Shown here piece after piece: positions 21,556-30,120 of a stretch of DNA of 64,000 nt. The stretch lies in contig NZ_JACEHH010000008.1 in NCBI RefSeq assembly GCF_014154935.1, positions 1 to 64,000 on the forward strand, read 5' to 3'. Both the position numbers and the translations under genes were made by a program. Source of the DNA: Stieleria mannarensis. Its GTDB lineage: Bacteria; Planctomycetota; Planctomycetia; Pirellulales; Pirellulaceae. The notes under the pieces were generated by a model that was not told the origin of the DNA, ran no database searches, and worked only from the letters and a program-made list of their open reading frames with translations. Numbering within the stretch: the first letter of the stretch is position 1; each line of letters starts with the position of its first letter.

Positions 21556-22386
21556 TCATCCCTCCGCGTCGGCCGCATCGGCTTCCCAGGGATCGGCCCA
21601 GTCTTCCCAGTGTTCCAGATAAGTGGCATAGGCTTCACAGTCGTCGGCTTTGGCCTGGATCCAGGCCTTGCTTTCGGCCGTGATCTCGACCTCCTGTTCC
21701 AGCGTCATCTTGCCACTGAGCACCATTGACCGCAGGAACACGAAGTAGGTGTCCAGGACATCACAGCGGCAGTAGTCGCTGATGCCTTTTAAATCACCGT
21801 CGTCGTATTGCTGTTGCACCTGGTCGCCGGTAACGGACATCTTGCCGGGTTTGCCGAGCAACTTGGTGGCCAGGTTCAGCCCGCCGTTGAACCGCGAGGC
21901 GCTGAAATTGGTCAGCAGGTCTTGCAAGTCCAAGTGGGAATCGACGCTGAACCGATTCCGCGGCGACCGATACCCGTCGTTCTTGAACCAGGGCGCGATC
22001 GAGATACCGAAACGGTAGGCCGCCAATTCCATCAGCGGCAAATCAAACGTCCGACCGTTAAACGTGACCCATTGGGGGCGTTTGTAGACCTCCCAACCCT
22101 TCCAAAAGTGGGCCGTGATCACGTGGGAGCGAAAATTTGGTTCGTCCAGCGAGACGATGTCGATCAAGCGAAAGTCGTTGGATACCTTGGCGACGACGAC
22201 CGCGATCGGCACCTGAAACGTGTAGGGGATGAATGTCGTGCCCTTTTGCTCCATCAATTCCGCTTGATAACGCGCGATGGCTTCTTGCGGAGAAAGGGAC
22301 TCGCCGGGGTAGCGGACTTTCGCGATCAACGCCCCATCGGCGATACTTTCGCAGTCAAATACCAGATGGGAGACGTCTTCGCTCAT
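21556..22386 (-). CDS. Predicted 3'-5' exonuclease related to the PolB exonuclease domain
   Basis: 276 aa from the ATG at 22386. RNase H-like DEDD exonuclease: motif I VFDCES (D11, E13), motif II WVTFNGRTFDLP near 108-119, and motif III YCRCDVLDTY near 207-216, with the tyrosine of the DEDDy type. It also has DSHLDLQDLL in the middle, typical of the PF10108 family of stand-alone PolB-like exonucleases. Cytoplasmic, presumably proofreading or repair. The C-terminal ~40 residues are acidic and rich in W and A. It is divergent from pepT. Confidence 0.88.
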   Translation of the reverse strand: MSEDVSHLVFDCESIADGALIAKVRYPGESLSPQEAIARYQAELMEQKGTTFIPYTFQVPIAVVVAKVSNDFRLIDIVSLDEPNFRSHVITAHFWKGWEVYKRPQWVTFNGRTFDLPLMELAAYRFGISIAPWFKNDGYRSPRNRFSVDSHLDLQDLLTNFSASRFNGGLNLATKLLGKPGKMSVTGDQVQQQYDDGDLKGISDYCRCDVLDTYFVFLRSMVLSGKMTLEQEVEITAESKAWIQAKADDCEAYATYLEHWEDWADPWEADAADAEG

Positions 22387-22472
22387 CAAACACCTTGATC
22401 TCGGCTTGAAAATCGTTGTTGGGGTGGGGCTTTTTCCGACACTTGCCGCACGAGCTTAACACAAAACCAGAC

Positions 22473-23720
22473 ATGTTCGAAATCAACCGCACCCGATTGT
22501 TGGACCGTTTTCTCAGGTACGTTCGCATCGGAACCCCTGCCGATCCGGGCAGCGGGACCTATCCCAGCAGCGAGTGCCAACGGGAACTCGGCAAACTGCT
22601 CGCCGCTGAGTTATCGGCGATGTCGGCCGATGATGTTTATCAAGACCAGCACGCATTGGTCTATGGGACGGTTCGGTCCACCGTCGGCGATGCCGATGTG
22701 CCCGTCGTCGCGCTGGTCGCCCACGTCGACACCTCGCCCGACGCACCCGGAACAGATGTTCGGCCGCAAGTGATCGAAAACTACGGCGGCGGCGACATCG
22801 AACTTGCCAATGGTGAAGTGATCCGCGTCGCAGCCTGTCCGGCGCTCAATGATTTGGTCGGCGCCACCTTGATCACGACCGACGGAACCACCTTGCTCGG
22901 CGGAGACGACAAAGCCGGGGTGGCGATCATCATGGAATTGGCCGAGACGCTGATCGAGAACCCGAACTTGAAACACGGCCCGGTCAAGGTCGTGATGACA
23001 TGCGACGAAGAGATCGGCCACGGGACCGACAAGATCGACTTGGAAAAACTGGCCGCCGACGTGGCCTACACCGTCGATGGCGGCGGAGCGGGAGTCGTGG
23101 ACGTGGAAACGTTCTCCGCCGATGCCGCCACGGTGCGGTTCATCGGCGACAACATTCACCCGTCGATCGCCAAAGACCGCATGATCAACGCGGTGCGCGG
23201 CGCCGCCGATTTCGTCGCCGCCCTGCCACGCGATCGCGACACGCCCGAAACCACCGACGGACGCCAGGGGTTCATTCACGCCAATTCCATCTCCGGCGGA
23301 GTCGGCGAAGCTTCCGTCGAATTGATCCTGCGTTCGTTCGATGCCGCCGACTTGAAAACCTATGCCGACTTGCTGCGGCAGATCGCCGGCGAGGTTGAAT
23401 CGAAATGGCCCGGTTTGAAAGTCCAAGTCACGACGCGGCGACAGTACCGCAATTTGGGTGATGGACTGGCGAAGTTGCCCGAGTCGATCACGTTGGCCGA
23501 ACAAGCGTTCAAGAACTTGGGCCGAGCGTGCACCAAGGAGATCATTCGCGGCGGTACCGACGGAAGCGTGTTGACCGAAAAAGGGCTGCCGACACCAAAC
23601 CTGTCCAGCGGCCAACACAATATCCACAGTGTTCGCGAATTCGCCTGCCTGGATGAAATGGTGGCCGCGACCGAACACCTGGTCGAATTGCTGTCGCTGT
23701 GGTCCAACCAACGGGCGTAG
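22473..23720 (+). CDS. pepT: Peptidase T (tripeptide aminopeptidase)
   Basis: 415 aa from the ATG at 22473. M20 family dizinc aminopeptidase that releases N-terminal residues from tripeptides. Metal and catalytic motifs are all present: LVAHVDTSPD, LLGGDDKAGVA, CDEEIGHGTDKID, the dimerisation/substrate segment GDNIHPSIAKDRMINA, and IRGGTDGS plus LSSGQHNIHS near the C-terminus. Length is typical. The next gene, ispE, starts 4 bases after the stop, so the two are co-transcribed. Confidence 0.95.
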   Translation: MFEINRTRLLDRFLRYVRIGTPADPGSGTYPSSECQRELGKLLAAELSAMSADDVYQDQHALVYGTVRSTVGDADVPVVALVAHVDTSPDAPGTDVRPQVIENYGGGDIELANGEVIRVAACPALNDLVGATLITTDGTTLLGGDDKAGVAIIMELAETLIENPNLKHGPVKVVMTCDEEIGHGTDKIDLEKLAADVAYTVDGGGAGVVDVETFSADAATVRFIGDNIHPSIAKDRMINAVRGAADFVAALPRDRDTPETTDGRQGFIHANSISGGVGEASVELILRSFDAADLKTYADLLRQIAGEVESKWPGLKVQVTTRRQYRNLGDGLAKLPESITLAEQAFKNLGRACTKEIIRGGTDGSVLTEKGLPTPNLSSGQHNIHSVREFACLDEMVAATEHLVELLSLWSNQRA

Positions 23721-23724
23721 TGCT

Positions 23725-24702
23725 ATGACCGTCGCCCGAACTTCACCACCGGCCAAACTGAACCTGTTTCTGGAAATCCCCGCGCGACGCGACGATGGGT
23801 ACCACGAAATCGACACCGTGATGGTCGCCATCGACTGGCGCGATGAACTGGAAATTGAATCGATCCCGCAGGGGCGAATCGAATTGACGGCATCCTGGTT
23901 GCCTTCCATCGAAGCGGTTGCCGGCGAACTGGGGTTGGACGCGAGCGACGGCGACGTGCCCGAGTTGCTGCGGATTCCGACCGATGATTCCAACTTGGTC
24001 GTCCGCGCCCTCGACGCCTTTCGGACCAGCTTTGGCATCAAAACAGGCTTCCGCGTTCGGCTCGGCAAACGGATTCCCGCCGGCGCGGGGATGGGCGGGG
24101 CCAGCAGCGACGCGGCCCATGCGATTAGCTGTGCCGCCCAGATTCACCAAATTGACAACAGGTCCAGAGAGTTGCACGAGATCGCCGCCTCGATCGGCAG
24201 CGACGTGCCGTTCTTTCTCGGCCGTGGCGATCCGGGATCACCGGTCGCGGCCCTGGCGACCGGTCGCGGCGAGTTACTGTCGCCGCTGCAGACCTGTCCA
24301 TCGATACACTTTGTCGTGGCCTACCCTTCGGTCAGCCTTTCCACGGCGGGCGTTTACGCACAGTTGAATGTTCCGCCGCATCCGGTCGGTTCGGGGTCCT
24401 TTTTGCAGGCAATGGCGCGGCAGGATCGCGAGTCGATGGGCCGCGAGATGATGAACCGCCTGACCGAGCCGGCCTTGAAAATTCTGCCGCAGCTGAACGA
24501 ATTGTTAGAATCACTGTGGCAAAGCGGACTCCAACCGTGTCAACTAACCGGTAGCGGTTCGGCATGTTTCGGGATTGCCCGGGATGCCGAGCAGGCCAAG
24601 GACATCGTGAAGCGTTTAAAGACCGAGTTGCAACCTGGTGTATTGCTACGCATGGCGCAGACGGTTCCTGCTGCGACACCCATTGAAATCGAGCCGAGCT
24701 AG
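23725..24702 (+). CDS. ispE: 4-diphosphocytidyl-2-C-methyl-D-erythritol kinase
   Basis: 325 aa from the ATG at 23725, where PPAKLNLFLEI, the GHMP-kinase start motif, begins at once. IspE phosphorylates CDP-methylerythritol in the MEP isoprenoid pathway. The ATP-binding glycine motif PAGAGMGGASSDAA is near residue 115 and the third GHMP motif LTGSGSACFGI near 275. Slightly longer than the E. coli enzyme (283 aa) because of an insertion around residues 50-80. It follows pepT closely and precedes spoVG by 30 bases, suggesting one operon; ispE-spoVG neighbourhood is also known from Firmicutes. Confidence 0.95.
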   Translation: MTVARTSPPAKLNLFLEIPARRDDGYHEIDTVMVAIDWRDELEIESIPQGRIELTASWLPSIEAVAGELGLDASDGDVPELLRIPTDDSNLVVRALDAFRTSFGIKTGFRVRLGKRIPAGAGMGGASSDAAHAISCAAQIHQIDNRSRELHEIAASIGSDVPFFLGRGDPGSPVAALATGRGELLSPLQTCPSIHFVVAYPSVSLSTAGVYAQLNVPPHPVGSGSFLQAMARQDRESMGREMMNRLTEPALKILPQLNELLESLWQSGLQPCQLTGSGSACFGIARDAEQAKDIVKRLKTELQPGVLLRMAQTVPAATPIEIEPS

Positions 24703-24732
24703 AACGCAGTCAATAGCGAGGGAGTTCAGATC

Positions 24733-25284
24733 GTGGAGATAACGGAGATTCGAATCAAGTTGATGGAGTCGTCGGAAGATCGACTGCGGGCGTTTTGTTC
24801 GATCACGATTGATGGCTGTTTCGTGGTTCGCGATTTGAAGATCATCGACGGTGCCAACGGACCGTTTGTGGCGATGCCCAGTCGAAAGTTGACCGGTCAT
24901 TGCAATCGCTGTCATCACAAGAACCATTTGCGGGCCAGTTACTGCAATCATTGCGGCAACAAACTTTCGTTTGAAAGCGAAGGCGCCCTCGACTCGCCGC
25001 AAAAACTGTACGCCGACGTCGCACACCCGATCAACAGTGATTGCCGCGAGCTGATTCAGGACGCGGTGATCCACGAATTCGAAGCCGAGCTGAGCCGTTG
25101 CCAGCAACCCGGTTATCGATCGCGGTACGACGACGATTTTTCCGATGCCGGGGAAGATGTCGATACGGCGATGATCGATCCACCGCATGCCTCGCCGGGT
25201 CCGTCCAAGCAACGCCAACCCGATCGCCAGGAAGAAAAACCCGCCGGCGGAAACGACTCGGACTTCGGCGCCGGGATTTTTTGA
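24733..25284 (+). CDS. SpoVG family protein with inserted zinc ribbon
   Basis: 183 aa, GTG start at 24733 with GAGGGAG about 10 bases upstream. Residues 1-52 match SpoVG (MEITEIRIKL, RLRAFCSITIDGCFVVRDLKIIDG, GPFVAMPSRK), and residues 94-118 carry the other half (DVAHPINSDCRELIQDAVI). Between them, where SpoVG normally has a short loop, is a ~40-residue insert with CNRC (57-60) and CNHC (71-74), a four-cysteine zinc ribbon. The C-terminus is acidic and low complexity. SpoVG binds DNA and RNA in Firmicutes and affects septation and gene expression; the role here is unknown. Downstream of ispE, probably co-transcribed. Confidence 0.9.
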   Translation: MEITEIRIKLMESSEDRLRAFCSITIDGCFVVRDLKIIDGANGPFVAMPSRKLTGHCNRCHHKNHLRASYCNHCGNKLSFESEGALDSPQKLYADVAHPINSDCRELIQDAVIHEFEAELSRCQQPGYRSRYDDDFSDAGEDVDTAMIDPPHASPGPSKQRQPDRQEEKPAGGNDSDFGAGIF

Positions 25285-25732
25285 ACCGCCGCGTCGATCG
25301 AACTTGCCCTCATCGCCTTCGTTCCCGGGCTTCGCCTGGGGACGAAACGTCCGTGTGGCTCGGAACGTGAAATGTATTGCTTGCAAGGGTATTGGTCAGC
25401 AATAAATTTCACGTTCCCCGCCACACCTTGGCTGTCAACATGAGGGGGCTGCCAACGCGAGGCGGAGCCTCCAGTGCAGTGCGTACCCAGGTAGAACCCG
25501 GGAACAAGCGGGAGGTGGTTTCCTGATCGCTCCACGCTCGCATCGAAGCGTAGCTACATCAAATCGGTGCCGTAGGATTCACGGTTTCCAGAACGGACTG
25601 GCCATGGGAATCGCCTTTCGCTAAAACCGAATCACGTTTCACCGCAAACGGACGAATCACCCAAGCGACGTCCCCCAACGTCGCACGACCCATTTGATAG
25701 CATCGCCTACGACGGTGACCAAGGACGGCCCC
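25285..25732. other. Intergenic region with 20-bp inverted repeat
   Basis: No gene in ~450 bases. At 25362-25381 and 25398-25417 two 20-nt arms (GGAACGTGAAAT, then TATTGCT, mirrored) pair with one mismatch around a 16-nt loop; this could end the ispE-spoVG transcript. Further right is GAGGCGGAGCCTC at 25461-25473, a short palindrome. The rest shows nothing I recognise; the ABC transporter promoter must lie near the end. Confidence 0.55.
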
Positions 25733-27724
25733 GTGAACACGCCTTTCGTTCGAGTTTTAAGACTGGCCTTTCGCCGTCACTGGGCAATTGCAGCCATCGC
25801 CGTCTCTTCCCTCGCGGTCGCGTTGCTGTGGAGTGCCAACATCAGTGCGGTGCTGCCGATCGTCGACGTCGTCTTCGCCGGCGACACACTCTCGGAATAC
25901 GTCGACGACAACATTCAAGAAGCCGATCAGGCGGTTGAGACGATCACAGCCCAAATCGCCGCCATCGAGTCCGGCGGGGCCGAGGCGGGGCAATCCCCTC
26001 CAGGCGATTCCGTTGACGATCTCCGCGCCCAGGCGGCGCGTCAGTCCAACAAGGCCCATTGGTATCGCCAAGCCAAACCGTGGATCGATGCCTACGCGCC
26101 GACGACCCCCTTCGGCACGTTGTTGGCCATTTTATCGTTCTTGGTCATCGGCACGGCGCTGAAACTGGTCGCGTTGACGGCCAACATGATGTGGGTGCAA
26201 TATGTCAGTGGGCGGACGGCGATCGACTTGCGAGCGATCTTCTTTCGCAAGGCGTTGCGTTTGGACTTGGACGCTTTCGGGGAAAACGGATCGGCTGATT
26301 TGACGGCGCGGTTGACCAACGACGTCGCCCTGGTCACCGCCGGTGTTTCCACCTTGCTCGGGCGGATGATTCGCGAACCGCTGAAGATGGCGGCGTGTCT
26401 GATCGGTGCCGCGATCGTTTGTCACCGCTTGCTATTCTTGGTGCTGATCGTCTCGCCGATCCTGGCGTTCATCATGCAACAACTCAGTCGGGCCATCCGT
26501 CGCGCCAGTAAGCGAGCGATGGAGGAGATGAGCCAGTTGTACGGCATGCTGAACGATTCGTTCGCCGGGATCCGACTGGTCAAAGCATCCAACACCCAGG
26601 CCTTTGAACGCGCCCGACTTCGCCGCGGGACATTCGCCTATTACCAGAAAACCATGAAGATGGCATTCTACAACACGCTGGCGCGCGGGACGACCGAATT
26701 GATGGGCATGACCACGGTGTCGCTGGCGATTTTGGCGGGCGGCTACCTGGTGCTGAACAAGCAAACGCATCTGTTCGGTTTGCAAATGACGACCGAACCG
26801 TTGGAACAGGGACAGATCTTTTTGTTCTTCAGTTTCTTGATCGGTGCCTCGGATCCGGCGCGGAAATTGGCCGACGTCTGGAGCGGGTTGCAACGCGGCA
26901 TCGCCGCCGCGGTCCGCGTGATGGAAATCGTCGACATGCCCGTGCGTGTCGAAGAGCCGGCCACCCCTCGGTCTCCGCAGCGTCCGCATTCGACGATCCG
27001 ATTCCAAGGCGTGGAGTACCAATACCCGTCGGGGCCGAAGGTGCTGCGGGGCATCGACCTGGAAATTCCCCACGGTGAAACCATCGCCATCGTCGGCCCC
27101 AACGGTTGTGGCAAAAGCACGATGATCAGCCTGTTGTGCCGATTTGATGATCCCCAGGCCGGACAGGTCATGCTGGACGACGTGCCGATCAATGAAATGC
27201 GGACCCGTGATCTGCGCAAGCGGCTTGCCCTGGTCACCCAGCGGACGATCTTGTTTGACGACACGATCGAAAACAACATTCGCTACGGCAGCCCCGGTGC
27301 CGATTTGCACGACGTCGTCCGGGCCGCGAAGCTGGCCTTTGCCGATGACTTCATCCGCAAGAAAACACCGGACGGCTACAAGACGATCCTCGGGACCGGT
27401 GGCATGCGGTTATCCGGCGGCCAGATGCAACGCATCGCGCTGGCCCGCGCATTCCTGCGCGACCCCGACATCTTGATCCTGGATGAAGCGACCAGCCAGA
27501 TCGATTTGGAAAGCGAACAGCTGATCCACCAAGCCCTGGAAAAGTTTCTGGTCGGCCGCACCGGTGTGATGATCACGCACCGCGCCAGCACGCTCGCGAT
27601 GGCTGATCGGGTGGTCGTGGTCGAACAAGGCCAGGTCGCCGCCAGCGGACCACACGCCGAAGTGATCGGCCAAAACCGTTTCTATCAAAGCCTGTGTGGA
27701 AGCGATCAACCGATCGCGGCCTAG
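25733..27724 (+). CDS. ABC exporter half-transporter (permease-ATPase fusion)
   Basis: 663 aa from the GTG at 25733; GTG 25715 or TTG 25694 are alternatives. Type IV (MsbA/lipid-exporter-like) ABC protein. A first membrane helix is at ~10-35, followed by an unusual ~80-residue acidic extracytoplasmic segment (25-110) before the next helix, then the remaining helices to ~320. The ATPase domain has Walker A IVGPNGCGKST, Q-loop VTQRTILFDDT, signature LSGGQMQRIALARAFL, Walker B ILILDEATSQID and H-loop MITHR, all intact. As a half-transporter it should act as a homodimer. Substrate unknown; lipid or drug export is typical of the family. Stands alone. Confidence 0.9.
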   Translation: MNTPFVRVLRLAFRRHWAIAAIAVSSLAVALLWSANISAVLPIVDVVFAGDTLSEYVDDNIQEADQAVETITAQIAAIESGGAEAGQSPPGDSVDDLRAQAARQSNKAHWYRQAKPWIDAYAPTTPFGTLLAILSFLVIGTALKLVALTANMMWVQYVSGRTAIDLRAIFFRKALRLDLDAFGENGSADLTARLTNDVALVTAGVSTLLGRMIREPLKMAACLIGAAIVCHRLLFLVLIVSPILAFIMQQLSRAIRRASKRAMEEMSQLYGMLNDSFAGIRLVKASNTQAFERARLRRGTFAYYQKTMKMAFYNTLARGTTELMGMTTVSLAILAGGYLVLNKQTHLFGLQMTTEPLEQGQIFLFFSFLIGASDPARKLADVWSGLQRGIAAAVRVMEIVDMPVRVEEPATPRSPQRPHSTIRFQGVEYQYPSGPKVLRGIDLEIPHGETIAIVGPNGCGKSTMISLLCRFDDPQAGQVMLDDVPINEMRTRDLRKRLALVTQRTILFDDTIENNIRYGSPGADLHDVVRAAKLAFADDFIRKKTPDGYKTILGTGGMRLSGGQMQRIALARAFLRDPDILILDEATSQIDLESEQLIHQALEKFLVGRTGVMITHRASTLAMADRVVVVEQGQVAASGPHAEVIGQNRFYQSLCGSDQPIAA

Positions 27725-27725
27725 G

Positions 27726-27851
27726 CTTTGTCCCTAAACCCGGCAAGGGTCGTATGTGGTAGCGGAATTCGCCAAGAATTTCGGCTTTTCCCGTGTGGGT
27801 TGCTGCGAGTCGAAAGCCTTGGCGGCTTGCGTTACGGATTTAGGGACAAAG
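27726..27851. repeat. 126-bp element with 13-bp perfect terminal inverted repeats
   Basis: CTTTGTCCCTAAA at 27726-27738 is mirrored exactly at 27839-27851. Inside are two facing copies of repeat family E (TAGCGGAATTCGCCAAGAA near 27755 and GAAAGCCTTGGCGGCTTGCG near 27812). It looks like a miniature element or stable hairpin directly after the ABC gene. No coding frame. Confidence 0.6.
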
Positions 27852-28356
27852 ACTCGTCGTCCGCCGCCGCCGATTTTCGCCAAATGTGAATTTTCTCCAT
27901 TGCGGCAATCTGCGGCGTCGCTAATATCACCCGCCGAATGATCAGCTGGTGATCGATTGCGATACCGGTTGATCGGCGACGCGTGTCGAACAAGCCGACA
28001 CCGCACGCCCCCGCACCCCTCTGATCGCCCTACCGTCTGATCTTCCGTGCGGGCAATGATCTAAAGAGCGTCAGCATCACTTGGATGAACGTCCTTGGGT
28101 GAGCCTCTACCTGAGGTGAGCCGGAATGTGAAAAAGCTGTGTCGAGAGCAGTAGTTTCCTCGACGTGTGAGTCGACAGCTGCGTGGTCAGCATTTGGCGT
28201 TCTTGTGGGAACCCCGTCTTCCGAATCGGGCTTCCCTCCCGATTGCAACTTGTGGTCGCCGCTGCGCTTCCCATCCCCCGTTCCTCCGGTCGGCGCAACC
28301 ATTGACCCGGTGCCGCTGGAATGTGTTTTCCCCTTCTCCCTGGAGTAAACCAATCT
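27852..28356. other. Non-coding region upstream of BON gene
   Basis: About 500 bases without a supported gene. The minus-strand frame 28030-28407 is open but overlaps the BON start and is low-complexity. GGAG at 28342-28345 is a plausible ribosome site for the BON gene. Nothing else recognised. Confidence 0.4.
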
Positions 28357-28599
28357 ATGGCCCTCGGCAATCGAATCCCCGACAAAACCATCCTCAAAAA
28401 CGTTCAAAGTCGCTTGTCCAAGAAATGTTCCGGCTCGCCCAAGGTCAGCGGCGACGTGCGCAGCGGCGAAGTCACGCTCAACGGCACGATCAAAAACGAA
28501 GTCGAACGCAAACAGATCATCCGAGCGGTGTCGACGGTGGAAGGTGTCTCTCGGGTCATCGACCGCATCAAAGTCGAACAGCGTCCCGCGATGGTTTAA
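28357..28599 (+). CDS. BON domain-containing protein
   Basis: 80 aa from the ATG at 28357, with GGAG 12 bases upstream. A single BON domain (phospholipid-binding fold): helix ILKNVQSRLSKKC, strand SGEVTLNGTIKNEVERKQIIRAVSTVEGVSRVIDRIKV. No signal peptide is evident, unlike OsmY-type periplasmic BON proteins, so it may be cytoplasmic; the family commonly attaches to membranes. Stands alone in front of the convergent DUF1501 gene. Confidence 0.82.
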   Translation: MALGNRIPDKTILKNVQSRLSKKCSGSPKVSGDVRSGEVTLNGTIKNEVERKQIIRAVSTVEGVSRVIDRIKVEQRPAMV

Positions 28600-28668
28600 A
28601 ACGACGTTCTTTCTGCCCTGGTAGTCCGTCTCGCCTTAAGTTTCGGGGAAACGCTATTGGCTTTCGAT

Positions 28669-30120
28669 TCAAGCGAGGATCGGGTCAATCACGCGGCCGT
28701 AGACGTCGGTTAGGCGAAAGTCTCTGCCGGCGTGGCGGTACGTCAATTGTTCGTGATCAAGCCCCAATTGATGCAGCAACGTCGCGTGCAGGTCGTGCAT
28801 GTGGACTTTGTTCTGAACGCTGGCAAAGCCGAACTCGTCGGTCGATCCGTACGCCATGCCGCCGCGGAATCCGCCACCGGCCAGCCAGACGGTAAAGCCG
28901 CCCGGATTGTGATCGCGGCCGGTGCCGTTGCTTTGTGAATAGGGCGTCCTGCCAAACTCACCGCCCCACCAAACGATGGTGTCTTCCAACAAGCCCCGTC
29001 GTTTGAGATCCGCCAGCAGGGCGGCGATCGGTCGATCCACGGCCCGAGCGTGGGTGGCGTGTTTGGGCAAGTTGGAGTGTTGGTCCCAGGCGGGGTTGGC
29101 CGAGTTGTCGCCGTAGTTGACTTGCACGAAGCGGACGCCGGCCTCGCACAGCCGCCGCGCGAGCAGACACTTTTGGCCGTAGTCGCGGGTCGCCGGGTCG
29201 TCCATCCCATACTCGGCCAGCGTCGTCGCCGACTCGCTGGACAGATCCAAAATCTCCGGGGCCACTTGCTGCATCCGCCAGGCAAGCTGGTAGGACTGTT
29301 GCATCGCGTCGAACTCGCTGTGCTCGATCCCACGCCGATCGATCTGGCGCTGATTGAGCCGCTGGATCAAATCCAGCTGTGCCCGTTGACGCGCCGGCGA
29401 GACGTCTTGGCGGACCAGGTTGTCCAGGGCCAACTCTTGCCGGCCGGCCGATCCGATCGCCGTGCCCTGGAACCGAGCGGGCAAGAACGCGCTGCCATAG
29501 TTGCGCGGGCCGCCGTTGCCGATCGACGGAGCGATGGAAACAAATCCCGGCAGCGCCGTGTTCTCGGTGCCCAGGCCATAATAGATCCACGAGCCGACCG
29601 ATGGACGAATGAAGTTGGTTGATCCGCAATGCAGAAACAGCGTCGCCGGCCCGTGGGCAACCCCGTCGGTGTGCATCGAGTGCACGAAGCACAGGTCGTC
29701 GACATGCCGCGCCGTTTCGGGAAACAGTTCCGACACGTAACGCCCGCACTCGCCATAGGGTTTGAATTCCCACGGCGACTTCATCAGCCGTTGTTCGATG
29801 CCGCGTTGACCGGATCGTGCAAATTCGCGGGCATCATCAAACGGCATCTTCTTGCCGTCGTGTGCTTGAAGCGCCGGTTTGTGATCGAACGAGTCGACTT
29901 GGCTGACCCCACCCTGCATGAACAGGAAAATGATCCGTTTGGCGCGGGGTGCGAAATGGGGGCCGGGCGACGCTGTGACATCGGCCGTCGCAGCACGGAG
30001 CGGAGCGGCCGTGGCGGCGGCAAGCGCGCCACAGGCGAGCGCACCAAAGCCGCATGCCGATTGCTGAAGCATCAATCGTCGGGCGATCCTTTCCCCGTCG
30101 GGCGTCTTGTCGTCAGTCAT
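28669..30120 (-). CDS. DUF1501 domain-containing protein
   Basis: 483 aa with a twin-arginine-like signal (ERIARRLMLQQSACGFGALACGALAAATAAP), so exported. DUF1501 features: RIIFLFMQGGVSQVDSFDHKP, LCFVHSMHTDGVAHGPA, VQVNYGDNSANPAWDQHSNLPKHA, VWWGGEFGRTPYSQSNGTGRDHNP and a C-terminal LHQLGLDHEQLTYRHAGRDFRLTDVYG. The fold belongs to the alkaline phosphatase/sulfatase superfamily but lacks the formylglycine site. Its ATG overlaps the stop of the upstream PSCyt1/DUF1549 gene (ATGA), the standard coupled pair in planctomycetes. Function unknown. Confidence 0.93.
   Translation of the reverse strand: MTDDKTPDGERIARRLMLQQSACGFGALACGALAAATAAPLRAATADVTASPGPHFAPRAKRIIFLFMQGGVSQVDSFDHKPALQAHDGKKMPFDDAREFARSGQRGIEQRLMKSPWEFKPYGECGRYVSELFPETARHVDDLCFVHSMHTDGVAHGPATLFLHCGSTNFIRPSVGSWIYYGLGTENTALPGFVSIAPSIGNGGPRNYGSAFLPARFQGTAIGSAGRQELALDNLVRQDVSPARQRAQLDLIQRLNQRQIDRRGIEHSEFDAMQQSYQLAWRMQQVAPEILDLSSESATTLAEYGMDDPATRDYGQKCLLARRLCEAGVRFVQVNYGDNSANPAWDQHSNLPKHATHARAVDRPIAALLADLKRRGLLEDTIVWWGGEFGRTPYSQSNGTGRDHNPGGFTVWLAGGGFRGGMAYGSTDEFGFASVQNKVHMHDLHATLLHQLGLDHEQLTYRHAGRDFRLTDVYGRVIDPILA

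Noticed and set aside
22611-24068. 485-aa minus-strand open frame
   Set aside because: Antisense to pepT and ispE, which have complete family motifs; high-GC shadow frame.
28030-28407. 125-aa minus-strand frame upstream of the BON gene
   Set aside because: Overlaps the BON start, low complexity, no ribosome site.
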